This document shows, piece by piece, positions 34,191 to 43,467 of a DNA stretch of 64,000 nucleotides. Both the position numbers and the translations under genes were made by a program. The notes under the pieces were generated by a model that saw only the letters and a list, made by a program, of their open reading frames with translations, was not told where the DNA came from and did not search any database. This DNA comes from Deltaproteobacteria bacterium. GTDB taxonomy: Bacteria > Myxococcota > Myxococcia > Myxococcales > 40CM-4-68-19. The DNA lies in contig VBKI01000064.1 of the NCBI GenBank assembly GCA_005879535.1, forward strand, positions 139,895 through 203,894. The letters run 5' to 3'. Numbering within the stretch: position 1 is the stretch's first letter; every line of letters starts with the position of its first letter.

Positions 34191-35832
34191 TCTCGCGGAC
34201 GGCGATGGTCTGGCCGACCTGCAGCGCCCGCGCACGCCGGCCGCTCAGCCCATTCAGCTTGCGAAGCTTGTCCACCGTCGTGGAGAACTTGGCGGCGATG
34301 GTCCAGAGCGTGTCGCCGGCCTTGACCGTATAGAGGGTTCCCGGGACGCGCTTTGCGGCGGGCGCGGGATCCGGCGGGGCGGCGCGCAGCTGCATGCGTC
34401 CCCGCGCACGTCGATCCTCGAGCTGCGAACCGGCGAGCATCCCGCGCGACGCGCCCGCCATCGGGATCACCAGCATCCGGCCCGGCTTGATCTGCCTGTA
34501 GCTGCGGATACCGTTGGTGCGGAGGATGGCCGCTTCGGTGACGCCGTACGCGCGGGCGATCTTCCCCAGCGGCTCGCCCTTCTCCACCCGGTGCTCGGTG
34601 AAGCTGAGCCGATCCTTCGCGTCCAGCTTCTCGTACTCGGCGAGGAACGATTCCCGCTTTGCCTGCGGCAGCCGCAGCGTGTATCCGCCCGGCGGCGTGC
34701 AGAACCGGCGCAGCTCAGGATTCAGGTCCCGCAACTCCTCGAAGGCGATCCCTGCCGCCTTGGCGACCACGTGCAGGTCGGTGGCGTCCGGCACCCGCAC
34801 TTCCTCGAAGTCGCGCGGCTGATCGTAATCGACGTGGAAGCCGAATCGCTCGGGGTGCTTGGCGATGAGCGCCGCCGCGATCAGCTTGGGGACGTAGTGC
34901 TTCGTCTCCGCTCGCAGCGTCCGCCCGCGCCCCATCATGCGCCAGAAGTCGGTGGTCTTCTCCTTGCGAATGGCGCGGCTGATCTTCCCCTCGCCGGCGT
35001 TGTAGCCCGCCCAGGCCAGGTACCAGTCGCCGTGGAAGCGCGCCTTCAGCTCCTTGAGATACTTGGAAGCGGCGATGGTCGACTTGTACGGATCGCGCCG
35101 CTCGTCGACCCAGAAATCGGTGAGCAGCCCGTACCGTCGCGAGGTGCCGACCACGAACTGCCAGGGGCCGGCGGCCTTGGCGAACGAGTATGCGTAGGCG
35201 CTGAACCCGCTCTCGATCATCGCCAGGTACACGGTGTCGAGCGGCAAGCCTTCCCGCTCGAGCACCTTGCGCATCATCGGGATGTAGCGGGTGCTGCGCG
35301 TGAGCCACTTGCTGAAGTGCTCGCGGGCGTCGGTCTGGAAGAAGCGGATATAGGCGACCACCGCGTCGTTCATCTCGACGGGGATGTCGTACTTGGCGCG
35401 CAGCTCCTCGTCGGAGATTCCCAACAGCTCGGGGATCTTCGCCGCGACGCTGCCCGCCGGTGCGGGGTCGGCGAGAGGAGCGCCGTCGAGGCCGGTGCCG
35501 AGGGCGGTGGAGAGATCGCGCGCGATCGGATCGGTCGGGTCGAGGCCGACGGAGATGCCGTCCCTGGGTCCGGCGCCGGGAGCCTGTGGGACGAGCCCCG
35601 CCTTTTCCTCCGCCTTGCGCACGGCCTCGAGCTCGGCCGCGCTCTTCTCCACTTCCGCCTGCGCGTCGGCGTCGTCGTCGGACAGATCCTCGGGCTTCTG
35701 GTCCTCGGGCTTCTGTTCGGTTTCGCGCGCGGCCTCGGGCTCGCGCGCGTTGTCGCCCCAAGGGTCTTCCTGCGCCCGCACTGCGGACGCCACGAAGACG
35801 GCTGCGAGCACGGTGGCGATCGCGGAGCGCAA
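34186..35832 (-). CDS. mltD: Membrane-bound lytic murein transglycosylase D-like, LysM
   Basis: 548 residues. A signal peptide (LRSAIATVLAAVFVASAVRA) is followed by an acidic spacer, then a transglycosylase domain with AMIESGFSAYAYS (catalytic glutamate), AAGPWQFV and AWAGYNAGEGKISRAI. Two LysM domains follow (HRVEKGEPLGKIARAYGV and YTVKAGDTLWTIAAKFS), with a degenerate third before them. It cleaves glycan strands to anhydromuropeptides in the periplasm. The TTG start at 35832 has a GGAGGG Shine-Dalgarno; an open GTG at 35877 adds residues before the signal. The stop lies in the 67-base repeat. Confidence 0.93.
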   Translation of the reverse strand: MRSAIATVLAAVFVASAVRAQEDPWGDNAREPEAARETEQKPEDQKPEDLSDDDADAQAEVEKSAAELEAVRKAEEKAGLVPQAPGAGPRDGISVGLDPTDPIARDLSTALGTGLDGAPLADPAPAGSVAAKIPELLGISDEELRAKYDIPVEMNDAVVAYIRFFQTDAREHFSKWLTRSTRYIPMMRKVLEREGLPLDTVYLAMIESGFSAYAYSFAKAAGPWQFVVGTSRRYGLLTDFWVDERRDPYKSTIAASKYLKELKARFHGDWYLAWAGYNAGEGKISRAIRKEKTTDFWRMMGRGRTLRAETKHYVPKLIAAALIAKHPERFGFHVDYDQPRDFEEVRVPDATDLHVVAKAAGIAFEELRDLNPELRRFCTPPGGYTLRLPQAKRESFLAEYEKLDAKDRLSFTEHRVEKGEPLGKIARAYGVTEAAILRTNGIRSYRQIKPGRMLVIPMAGASRGMLAGSQLEDRRARGRMQLRAAPPDPAPAAKRVPGTLYTVKAGDTLWTIAAKFSTTVDKLRKLNGLSGRRARALQVGQTIAVRES

Positions 35833-35928
35833 CCTTTCCCTCCTACTGGCCGCTGAGCGCTCTGTCAAAGTACACACCGACGCACATCGGAGGCAGCGCC
35901 CGGAGCAAGAATCACCGGCGCGGCGCGC

Positions 35929-36939
35929 TTATTTCAGCGTGTCGATGAACGCGGCCACGGCCCGTCGCGTCTGCGCAGGTCTCTCCAGCTGGGGAATGTG
36001 GCCGCAGCCCTGCAGCATCTCGACCCGCGCGCCCGCGATCCGCGCGAAGTCCTCCACGCTGCGCAGCGGCAGCAGCCGATCCTGCGCTCCCCAGAGGATC
36101 AGCACCGGCACGTGGATGTCGGTGAGCACGTCGAGACCGAGCGAGCGATCGTTGCCGGCGCGGGCATCGTCGAGGATGCGCTGCACGGTCGGAGTGCCCC
36201 AATGCCGCGCGAAATCGCGCGCCACCAGCCAGAAGGGCCACGGCGTCCGGTGAAAGAGCAGCCGCGCCATGTGGGCCGCGCCCAGGTTCGGGTCGTCGAA
36301 CGCGCGCGGCAGCGCCGTCATCGCCTCGTCGGACAGCTCCGCGCCGGCGGGGTTCATTCCCACCACGCCCGCGCAGAGATCGGGGCGCTCGTGCGCGGCA
36401 TAGAGCGCCAGCGCTCCTCCCAGCGAATTGCCGATCAAAACGACCTTGCCGCGGTGTTCGCGAGCCATCTCTTCGGCGCAGGCGATCACCACCGCCCCGT
36501 ACTCGCGCGCGCTCAACGGGCCGCTGGCGGGCTGCGGCGAGCGGCCGTGGCCTGGCAGCTCGAGGAGGACGACGCGGGGCGACCGCGGGACGAGGGCGGG
36601 TACCAGCGGCGCGATGGAGCTGGCGGACCCTCCCAGTCCGTGCAGGAGCAGGGCGGCTGGTCCGACCCCATGTCCTGCGAACGCGTAGCGATGCACGCGG
36701 TAGCCGTGGAGCGACGCCGTCCAGCTCTCGGCGCCCTGCGCTAGCATCGCTCCGTGCGCGAGACGCATCAGCAGATCGAGCGAGAGATCGGGGACGCCGC
36801 GCAACGCGAGCTGACCTCCCTGCGCGAGCACGCGGCGCGCCGCCAGCCCCAGACGCTTGCGCTGCGAGGCGAGGGCGAGCCAGAGGCGGCGCGGCTCCGG
36901 ATGTCGTTCGAGGGCCTCGGCCAACGTCTCCTCACTCAT
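35929..36939 (-). CDS. Alpha/beta hydrolase
   Basis: 336 residues. LLLHGLGGSASSIAPLVP is the oxyanion loop, IGNSLGGALALYAA carries the nucleophile elbow, LILWGAQDRLLP the acid and GCGHIPQLERP the histidine. About 80 residues precede the fold, of unknown role. It resembles esterases of the MhpC or lysophospholipase group; the substrate is unknown. The ATG at 36939 overlaps the stop of the cytochrome gene by 8 bases, so it is translated as its partner. Confidence 0.88.
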   Translation of the reverse strand: MSEETLAEALERHPEPRRLWLALASQRKRLGLAARRVLAQGGQLALRGVPDLSLDLLMRLAHGAMLAQGAESWTASLHGYRVHRYAFAGHGVGPAALLLHGLGGSASSIAPLVPALVPRSPRVVLLELPGHGRSPQPASGPLSAREYGAVVIACAEEMAREHRGKVVLIGNSLGGALALYAAHERPDLCAGVVGMNPAGAELSDEAMTALPRAFDDPNLGAAHMARLLFHRTPWPFWLVARDFARHWGTPTVQRILDDARAGNDRSLGLDVLTDIHVPVLILWGAQDRLLPLRSVEDFARIAGARVEMLQGCGHIPQLERPAQTRRAVAAFIDTLK

Positions 36940-38572
36940 GCGCTGGGCCGCCGGGCCTGGGATGCGCCTTCTCCCCCTTCGCCAGGGGGTGGCCGTGTCC
37001 GGGTCCGACGATGTACGGGCGGTATTTCGCGTCGTCGAAGTGAGGCGAGTTGGCGGCCTCGTGGCAGCGCATGCAGGCAGTGTCGGGAACCTCGCGCTGG
37101 ATGAACGCACCCGCGGCGTCCTTCACGTGATGGCTCCCCGGCCCATGACAGTCCTCGCACTGCACGTCGCGTCTCCCGACTCCCTTTCCTTCGATGCCGG
37201 GCCCGCCGAGCTGGGTGCGATCGATCCGGCAGACGCCTCCCGGCTGTTGCCACCCGGTGACGTGGCAGCGGATGCAATCGAGGCTGTATTGCTTCTCGAC
37301 CGCGACCAGCGTGGCGTATGCGCGGGCGTGCTTGGTCTGCGTCCAGAAGGCGACCGCGTCCTCGTGGCATTGGACGCATCCGGTGACCCCGAGGAAAGCG
37401 CGCTCGCCCTTCGCCGGCGGCGGGCAGGTCTCCGGCTGCCGTTGCGCTTCCGCAAGATTGAGCTCCGTCACCTGGTGGTCGTAGGCATCGACGAGCTTCT
37501 GCGCATCCTTGTCCGACCCGACCTGTCCGGTGAGAGGCAGGAACGAGGCGCGCACCCACGACGTTCCCGCGGCCGGCTGCGGCGCGGGCGCCGCCGTGAG
37601 CGCGCGCTTGCGCTCCTCCAGCTCGCGGATCTTCGCCTCCAGCTGATCGCGGCGCTGCGGCGCCGACCGGATCTGCGCGCGAAAGCGTTCGATGCGCGCA
37701 TCGAGACCCCTGATCTCCTCTTCGCGGTCCTCCGGCGAAGGCAGAAGTGCCGGCGGGCCATCGCCGAGATGGACGTCGACGCGCAGGAGGCTCTGTCCGT
37801 GCCCTTCGACCGCGAGCAGCGGCGGGAGACCCGGATCCTTGGCGTTCGGGTCGGCGGCGGGATCGTCGCGGCGGCCGAGGATGACCAGATCGACGCCGGC
37901 CGCCCGCGCCGCGGGAAGGAGCGCTTGCGCAGCGGTGAACGCGCTCGCTCCGCGCGGGTGAAGGAGAAGGACCACGATTCGCGCGCCCTGCTCGCGCAAG
38001 CCGCGGCTGCGCGCTGCGATCGTCGCCCCGGGATCCGTCTCGAATCCGGCGGCGAACAGGCCCACCTTCACCGGTCCGGCATCGGCGATCAGCGTCGCGC
38101 GGGCGCCGGGAAGCGGCGCGACACCTGCATCGAGCAGCGGAACCCCCAGAGCCGTCTCCGAGACGAACGGCGCGCCCAGCGCGAGGTCCCGTGCGCCGAC
38201 GGCGCGAGCCGCGGCTCCGAGCATCTGGTCGCCCCTGGCCAACGTGCGCGCTTTGAGCTGCCGCTGCGTCAGCATCTGCGCCGGCGGGCGCGCCGGGCTC
38301 TCGAAGAGGAGGTCGCCCGCATCGACGAAGAGCAGGTTCGGATCGGACCTTCGCAGGCTCTGCATCAGCGCCACGGCGCGGGGAAGGCCGCCGCGCTGAT
38401 CGGGCGCGCAACCGCAGGGAACGATCTGGCCGGCGACCGAGGCCGAGAAGACGAGGGTCACCCGATCGACCGGCCCGGGCCCTGCCTGCTGCGTTTCGGC
38501 GGCCCGCGCGGGGGCCGGCGCTTTCGGCGCGGCGCAGGCCACCGCGAGCGAGACGAGGAGCAACGAGCGCAC
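36932..38572 (-). CDS. Multihaem lipoprotein with degenerate UshA-like domain
   Basis: 546 residues with a lipobox LAVAC. The first 250 resemble the metallophosphoesterase domain of UshA-type 5-prime nucleotidases, but metal ligands are gone: the DxHG motif reads SVAG and GNHEFD reads LGAPFVS, so it is probably not catalytic. A coiled coil (about 275-340) leads to four haem sites: CVQCH near 399, CIRCH near 433, CEDCH near 472 and CMRCH near 499. It is presumably an exported electron-transfer protein of the cytochrome c554 type. GTG start. Expressed before the hydrolase. Confidence 0.88.
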   Translation of the reverse strand: MRSLLLVSLAVACAAPKAPAPARAAETQQAGPGPVDRVTLVFSASVAGQIVPCGCAPDQRGGLPRAVALMQSLRRSDPNLLFVDAGDLLFESPARPPAQMLTQRQLKARTLARGDQMLGAAARAVGARDLALGAPFVSETALGVPLLDAGVAPLPGARATLIADAGPVKVGLFAAGFETDPGATIAARSRGLREQGARIVVLLLHPRGASAFTAAQALLPAARAAGVDLVILGRRDDPAADPNAKDPGLPPLLAVEGHGQSLLRVDVHLGDGPPALLPSPEDREEEIRGLDARIERFRAQIRSAPQRRDQLEAKIRELEERKRALTAAPAPQPAAGTSWVRASFLPLTGQVGSDKDAQKLVDAYDHQVTELNLAEAQRQPETCPPPAKGERAFLGVTGCVQCHEDAVAFWTQTKHARAYATLVAVEKQYSLDCIRCHVTGWQQPGGVCRIDRTQLGGPGIEGKGVGRRDVQCEDCHGPGSHHVKDAAGAFIQREVPDTACMRCHEAANSPHFDDAKYRPYIVGPGHGHPLAKGEKAHPRPGGPAHE

Positions 38573-38613
38573 GGGGCGGATCTGCTACCAGAGGGCGGGC
38601 GCGAAGGACAACC

Positions 38614-38642
38614 TTGCTCTGCGGGCTGGCCGCCGATACAAG
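38614..38642 (+). promoter_or_regulatory. Promoter of dusB
   Basis: TTGCTC (38614-38619) and TACAAG (38637-38642) are 17 bases apart. The -10 ends 8 bases before the ATG at 38651 and there is no Shine-Dalgarno, so the transcript would be leaderless. On the opposite strand, TTGTCC and TAGCAG are placed likewise 9 bases before the cytochrome GTG. Confidence 0.42.
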
Positions 38643-38650
38643 CGTGCGCG

Positions 38651-39874
38651 ATGTCAGTGGAAGCGCTCAGCCACGCCGCGCCGTTTGCCGCCCGCGCACA
38701 GCCGCGCGCGCCGGCGACCGGCCCTTGCCGTCCGATTCAGCCGGTCCGGCTGGGACCGCTGGTGCTACCGAATCGGTATTTCCTCGCGCCGCTCGCGGGC
38801 GTGTCGGACTGGCCGTTCCGGCTACTCTGCCGGGAGATGGGCGCCGCCATCGCGCACACGGAGATGATCAGCAGCCACGGCCTCGTGCACGGCGGCGATC
38901 AGACGCTCAGCTATCTCGAGCGGCCCGCGTCGGAGCGGCCGTTCGCCATCCAGGTCTTCGGACACGATCCCGAGGTGCTCGCCGCGGGCGCCCGCATCGC
39001 CGTCGAGAATTACGGCCCCATCGACGCCGTCGATATCAACATGGGCTGCCCGGTGAAGAAGGTCTGCTGCCACGGCGCCGGCGCCGCCATGCTGAAGGAT
39101 CCGCATCTCGTCGAGCGGACGGTCCGCAACGTCGCGGCTGCTGTCGCTCCTCTGCCGGTCACGGTCAAGCTCCGCGCCGGTTGGGACGATCAAGCGCGAA
39201 ACGCTCCCGACATCGCCCGGGCCTGCGAGCAGGGCGGCGCCGTGGCCGTAGGCCTCCATCCGCGGACGCGCGCGCAGATGTACCGCGGACGCGCCGACTG
39301 GGACCTGATCCGGCGCACCAAGGAAGCGGTGGGGATCTCCGTCTGGGGCTCCGGCGATCTGTTCACCGCCGAGGCGGCGCTGCGGATGCTCGCAGAGACC
39401 GGCGCCGACGCCGCGCGTATCGCCCGCGGAGCATGCGGCTATCCCTGGATCTTCCGCGAGCTGCTCGCGCTCGAGCGCGGGGAGACGCCGGCGCCGGTGA
39501 CGGTGCAGGAATGGCGCGCCACCATCCTCCGCCACGTGCGCATGGCGATCGAGGACAAGCAGGGCAAGCACCGCATCGTGCCCGCCGCCGGGTCCCCGCG
39601 GGCGCGCCCGTACCGGCCCAACGGAGGACACGAGCACCATGCGCTCGACACGCGCGAGGCCGAGCTGGCGGCGATCCGCGAGCTGCGCAAGCACCTGCTG
39701 TGGTACACGCGCGGCCGGCGCGGCGGGCTCGCGTTCCGCCGGATCGCTCCCGATCTGCACACCGAAGAGGACGTGCGGCGAGCGCTGGACCGCTTCTTTC
39801 CCGAGGACGGTTCCGTGCCTGCGGAAGTGAGCGACGAATCGGTGGGGTCGCGCGAGATGAGCGCAGAGGATTGA
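38651..39874 (+). CDS. dusB: tRNA-dihydrouridine synthase, DusB type
   Basis: 407 residues. FMN-dependent reduction of uridine in the tRNA D-loop. LAPLAGVSDWPFRLLCREMG and the active-site INMGCPVKKVCCHGAGAAML are diagnostic; LHPRTRAQMYRGRADWDLI and ARGACGYPWIF hold FMN. About 25 residues rich in Pro, Arg and Gly (IVPAAGSPRARPYRPNGGHE) are inserted before the terminal helical domain (RKHLLWYTRG), a departure from the usual 320-350 residue size. The ATG at 38651 is leaderless-type. Confidence 0.92.
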   Translation: MSVEALSHAAPFAARAQPRAPATGPCRPIQPVRLGPLVLPNRYFLAPLAGVSDWPFRLLCREMGAAIAHTEMISSHGLVHGGDQTLSYLERPASERPFAIQVFGHDPEVLAAGARIAVENYGPIDAVDINMGCPVKKVCCHGAGAAMLKDPHLVERTVRNVAAAVAPLPVTVKLRAGWDDQARNAPDIARACEQGGAVAVGLHPRTRAQMYRGRADWDLIRRTKEAVGISVWGSGDLFTAEAALRMLAETGADAARIARGACGYPWIFRELLALERGETPAPVTVQEWRATILRHVRMAIEDKQGKHRIVPAAGSPRARPYRPNGGHEHHALDTREAELAAIRELRKHLLWYTRGRRGGLAFRRIAPDLHTEEDVRRALDRFFPEDGSVPAEVSDESVGSREMSAED

Positions 39875-39882
39875 TCCAGAAC

Positions 39883-40614
39883 ATGCCGCCGACCGTCCTC
39901 GCCCTGCTGTTGCTCGCCGTCGTCAGCCCCTTGAACCTGGAGAAGTCGTGCAACGCCGGCAACGCGGGCGACTGTCTCCAGTTCGGCATACGGATCCACG
40001 ACGGCATTGGCGTACGGCGCGATCCTGCGCGCGCCGCCGACCTCTTCCGCAAGGCGTGCAAGGGCAACAACCAGGACGGTTGCGCGGACGACGCCTTCGC
40101 GCTCGCGGTGGGCGAAGGGCAAGCGCCGAATCCGCGGACCGCGATTCCCAAGCTGGAAAAGATGTGCAAGCAGGGACAGGCCCGGGCCTGCGGCAATCTC
40201 GGCGCGCTGTTCATGCGCGGCCTCGGCGGGCCGCAGGATGCGTTGCGCGGGGAGAAGCTGCTCGAAGATGCCTGCAACAAGCGGGACGCGCGCGCATGCT
40301 CGAATCTCGCCACCCTCGCGTACCGCGCCGGCGATGCGGAACGGGCGGAGCAGCTAGCGGAGGCGGCGGACGATCTCGGGGATCCGGTCGGCTACGCGCA
40401 CCTCGGCGACCTCTATGCGCGGACGAACGACACCGTGCGCGCCATCGTCTACTTCAAGCACGCGTGCGATGCGGGCATGGCGCACGGGTGTGCCGGCCAC
40501 GGCTTTCTCCTCCTGGAGAGCGGGATCGACGAGAAGAAGGGACGCGAGCTGTTGCAGCGCGGGTGCGACGGCGGGGAAACGCAGGCCTGCGACGCGCTCC
40601 GGAACCCGAAATGA
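39883..40614 (+). CDS. Sel1-repeat exported protein
   Basis: 243 residues with a signal peptide (MPPTVLALLLLAVVSPL). At least five cysteine-paired Sel1-like repeats follow (ARAADLFRKACKGNNQDGCA, GEKLLEDACNKRDARACSNL, AIVYFKHACDAGMAHGCAGH and others); each helix pair carries two cysteines that probably form a disulphide, as in HcpA-type proteins. They are likely periplasmic or secreted scaffolds. It begins 8 bases after dusB, though a functional link to tRNA modification is unlikely. Confidence 0.87.
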   Translation: MPPTVLALLLLAVVSPLNLEKSCNAGNAGDCLQFGIRIHDGIGVRRDPARAADLFRKACKGNNQDGCADDAFALAVGEGQAPNPRTAIPKLEKMCKQGQARACGNLGALFMRGLGGPQDALRGEKLLEDACNKRDARACSNLATLAYRAGDAERAEQLAEAADDLGDPVGYAHLGDLYARTNDTVRAIVYFKHACDAGMAHGCAGHGFLLLESGIDEKKGRELLQRGCDGGETQACDALRNPK

Positions 40615-40693
40615 GCGGGACCCGAAGTGAGCGGGAAGTTTAGTCGGCTCCGGGGGTTCTGGTAGCCTGCGGCAGCCGCAAAGGAAAGGCACC

Positions 40694-41695
40694 TTGAGCG
40701 CCCAGCCTGCGACCGACATCCGCCTCCTCAACGATCGCATCCAGCAGGAATCGGCGTTCGTGGACGCGCTGATCCAGCAGGCCGCGCAGGTCATCGTCGG
40801 GCAGCGGCAGATGATCGAGCGGCTCCTGATCGGGTTGATCACCGGCGGGCACGTGCTGCTGGAAGGCGTTCCCGGGCTGGCCAAGACGCTGACGGTGAAG
40901 ACGCTCGGCGACTGCCTCCAACTCTCCTTCAAGCGCATCCAGTTCACGCCGGATCTCCTTCCGGCCGACCTGGTGGGCACGCAGATCTATCAGCCGCAGA
41001 CGCAGAGCTTCACGGTGAAGAAGGGGCCGCTGTTCGCGAACCTGATCCTCGCCGACGAGATCAACCGCGCGCCGGCGAAGGTCCAGTCCGCGCTCCTCGA
41101 GTCGATGCAGGAGAGGCAGGTCACCATCGGAGACCAGACGTTCCCGCTCCCTGCCCCGTTTCTCGTGCTGGCGACCGAGAACCCCATCGAGCAGGAAGGG
41201 ACGTATCCGCTGCCGGAGGCGCAGGTCGACCGGTTCATGCTGAAGGTGAAGGTCGGCTACCCCACGCGGCAGGAGGAGCTGCTGATCATGGATCGGGTCG
41301 CAGGCCGGGAGCTGCCCCGCCCCGCGGCGGTCGTGACTCCCGAGCAGCTCCTGCGCGCGCAGAAGGTCGTCAGCGACATCTACATCGATCCCAAGGTGAA
41401 GGAGTACATCGTCAACCTGGTGCTGGCGACGCGGGACGCCCCGGCGGCCGGCCTCAACGACATGGCCGGAACCATCGAGTACGGCGCCTCGCCGCGCGCG
41501 ACCATCTACCTGAACCTGGCGGCGCGCGCGCACGCCTTCCTCCGTCACCGCGGCTTCGTCACGCCCGAAGACGTCAAGGCCGTCGCCTACGACGTGCTCC
41601 GCCACCGGATCTCGCTCACCTACGAAGCGGAGGCGGAGAACCTGACGCCGGAGAAGGTGATCCAGAAGATCCTCGAGAAGATCGAGGTCCCGTGA
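40694..41695 (+). CDS. moxR: MoxR-type AAA+ ATPase
   Basis: 333 residues; P-loop GVPGLAKT, Walker B LILADEINRAP and sensor LATENPIEQEGTYPLPEAQ, all typical of MoxR. MoxR proteins work with von Willebrand A proteins as chaperones that insert metals or assemble complexes. It heads the eight-gene Bat cluster. The TTG start at 40694 follows AAGGAAAGG. The following gene starts 6 bases after the stop. Confidence 0.95.
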   Translation: MSAQPATDIRLLNDRIQQESAFVDALIQQAAQVIVGQRQMIERLLIGLITGGHVLLEGVPGLAKTLTVKTLGDCLQLSFKRIQFTPDLLPADLVGTQIYQPQTQSFTVKKGPLFANLILADEINRAPAKVQSALLESMQERQVTIGDQTFPLPAPFLVLATENPIEQEGTYPLPEAQVDRFMLKVKVGYPTRQEELLIMDRVAGRELPRPAAVVTPEQLLRAQKVVSDIYIDPKVKEYIVNLVLATRDAPAAGLNDMAGTIEYGASPRATIYLNLAARAHAFLRHRGFVTPEDVKAVAYDVLRHRISLTYEAEAENLTPEKVIQKILEKIEVP

Positions 41696-41701
41696 GTTCG
41701 A

Positions 41702-42589
41702 ATGGCGGCGCCCGCAGAGCTCATCCGCAGGATCCGGCGCATCGAGATCACCACCCGGCGCGCGGTGCAGGACACGCTCGCCGGCGGCTACCATTCCGTC
41801 TTCAAGGGGCGCGGAATGGCGTTTTCCGAAGTCCGCCCCTACCAGCCTGGCGACGAGATCCGCTCCATCGACTGGAACGTGACGGCGCGGATGGGCGAGC
41901 CCTTCGTCAAGGTCTTCGTGGAGGAGCGCGAGCTGACGGCGCTGATCGCCGTGGACCGCAGCGCTTCGCAGGACGCCGGCGTCGCGCCGCAGGCCAAGGC
42001 GGAAGTCGCCGCGGAAATCGCCGCGCTGCTGGTCTTCTCCGCCCTGGAGAATGGTGACCGGGCGGGGCTGCTGCTGTTCACCGACCGGATCGAGCGCTAC
42101 GTCCCGCCGCGCCGCGGAATCAAGCACGGCCTGCGCCTGATCACCGAGACGCTGGCGTTCCGGCCGCGCGGTCGGGGCACCGATCTGGCCGCGGCGCTCG
42201 GCCATCTGACCACCGCGCAGCGACGGCGCGCGGTGGTGTTCGTCGTCAGCGACTTCCTCGCCGGGGGATACGAGGCCGCGCTGGCCGTGCTGGCGCGCCG
42301 GCACGACGTGGTTCCGGTGGTGGTGAGCGATCCGGTGGAGGAGAAGCTGCCGCAGATCGGCGGGCTCTGGCCGGTGGCGGACGCCGAGACCGGCGAGATG
42401 GTGCTCCTGGATCTCTCCGATGTCCGCACGCGCCGCGCCTACGAGGCGCGGGCGCGCGAGCGGGTGGAGACGCGCGACCGGATGTTCCGGCGCCTCTCGC
42501 TCGATGCCGTGCGCGTCCGCCCGGGCGACGACTACGTCGCTCCCCTCGCTGCGCTGTTCCGCGCCCGCACGCGGAGGCGCACGGCATGA
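41702..42589 (+). CDS. DUF58 domain protein
   Basis: 295 residues. The family signature RPYQPGDEIRSIDWNVTAR is followed by a von Willebrand A-like half (VDRSASQD and later FVVSDFL). DUF58 proteins are the invariant partner of MoxR. There is no membrane span, so it is probably cytoplasmic. Its TGA overlaps the ATG of the next gene (ATGA). Confidence 0.94.
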   Translation: MAAPAELIRRIRRIEITTRRAVQDTLAGGYHSVFKGRGMAFSEVRPYQPGDEIRSIDWNVTARMGEPFVKVFVEERELTALIAVDRSASQDAGVAPQAKAEVAAEIAALLVFSALENGDRAGLLLFTDRIERYVPPRRGIKHGLRLITETLAFRPRGRGTDLAAALGHLTTAQRRRAVVFVVSDFLAGGYEAALAVLARRHDVVPVVVSDPVEEKLPQIGGLWPVADAETGEMVLLDLSDVRTRRAYEARARERVETRDRMFRRLSLDAVRVRPGDDYVAPLAALFRARTRRRTA

Positions 42590-43467
42590 TCGCGGCGCTG
42601 CTCCTCGCGCTGGCGGCGCCGGTCGGCGAGGCCACCCCCCTCGCGCTCGAGCTGCGCGTGGAGCCCGAAGAAGTCACGCTCGGCGAGCACGTCTCGGTCC
42701 GGATCGCCGTGGAGCACGACGCGCGCGACGTCTACTCGCTCGAGGCCGTCGACCCGGCGCCGCTCGCAGTCCCTCCGGGGACCCCCCCGCCACAATCCCG
42801 CCGGGAGGAGCTGGGCAGTGGCAAGCGGGTCCCGGATCTCAAGCTGGCGGTCAGCGGTCCGGATGGGCCGCGGCAGCTGTCCGTGCGAGGACGACCCCTG
42901 AAGTTTCGCAGCGTGGTGGCGGAGGAGGCCCAAGGCTCGCCCGAGCGCGCGCATCACGGGCCGAAGCCACCGGTTCCGGTGATCGTCCGCAGCTTTCTCT
43001 GGGCCTGGCTGCTCGCCGCGCTCGCCGTTGCTGGCGCCCTGATCGCGATGCGCAAGCGGCTGCTCGAGCGTTGGCGGAAGCGAAAGCCGGAGGCGCTGCC
43101 CGAGATCCTTTTCGACGACGCCGCCTTGCAGCGACTCGCGGCCCTCCGCGCCGACGCCCCCTGGGCGCGGAGCCAGGGCCGCTCGGCGATCTTCGCTCTC
43201 TCGGAGATCGTCCGCGCCTACCTCGGCTCCCGGCTGCAGTTCAACGCCCTGGATCTCACCAGCGAGGAGTTCGTCGCCGAGCTGCGGCGGCGCAGGCTGA
43301 TCGGGCTCGATCTGGCCGGCCTCATCGAGCAGCTGCGCTGGGAAGACCTGGTCAAGTTCGCGAAGCTGGAACCGACGCCGGAAGAGTGCCTGCGCGGAAT
43401 CGACCTCGCCGAGTCGGTGATTCGTCACACCCGTCCGCTGCGATCGCTGCCGGTGAAGGCCGCATGA
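42586..43467 (+). CDS. Membrane protein of the Bat cluster, DUF4381-like
   Basis: 293 residues. A signal or anchor (MIAALLLALAAPVGEA), an exported beta domain of about 110 residues, one span (FLWAWLLAALAVAGALIAM) and a helical cytoplasmic domain with LSEIVRAYLGSRLQFNALDL, a segment typical of DUF4381 proteins found between DUF58 and batA. Its start and stop both overlap neighbours by ATGA. The precise role is unknown. Confidence 0.82.
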   Translation: MIAALLLALAAPVGEATPLALELRVEPEEVTLGEHVSVRIAVEHDARDVYSLEAVDPAPLAVPPGTPPPQSRREELGSGKRVPDLKLAVSGPDGPRQLSVRGRPLKFRSVVAEEAQGSPERAHHGPKPPVPVIVRSFLWAWLLAALAVAGALIAMRKRLLERWRKRKPEALPEILFDDAALQRLAALRADAPWARSQGRSAIFALSEIVRAYLGSRLQFNALDLTSEEFVAELRRRRLIGLDLAGLIEQLRWEDLVKFAKLEPTPEECLRGIDLAESVIRHTRPLRSLPVKAA

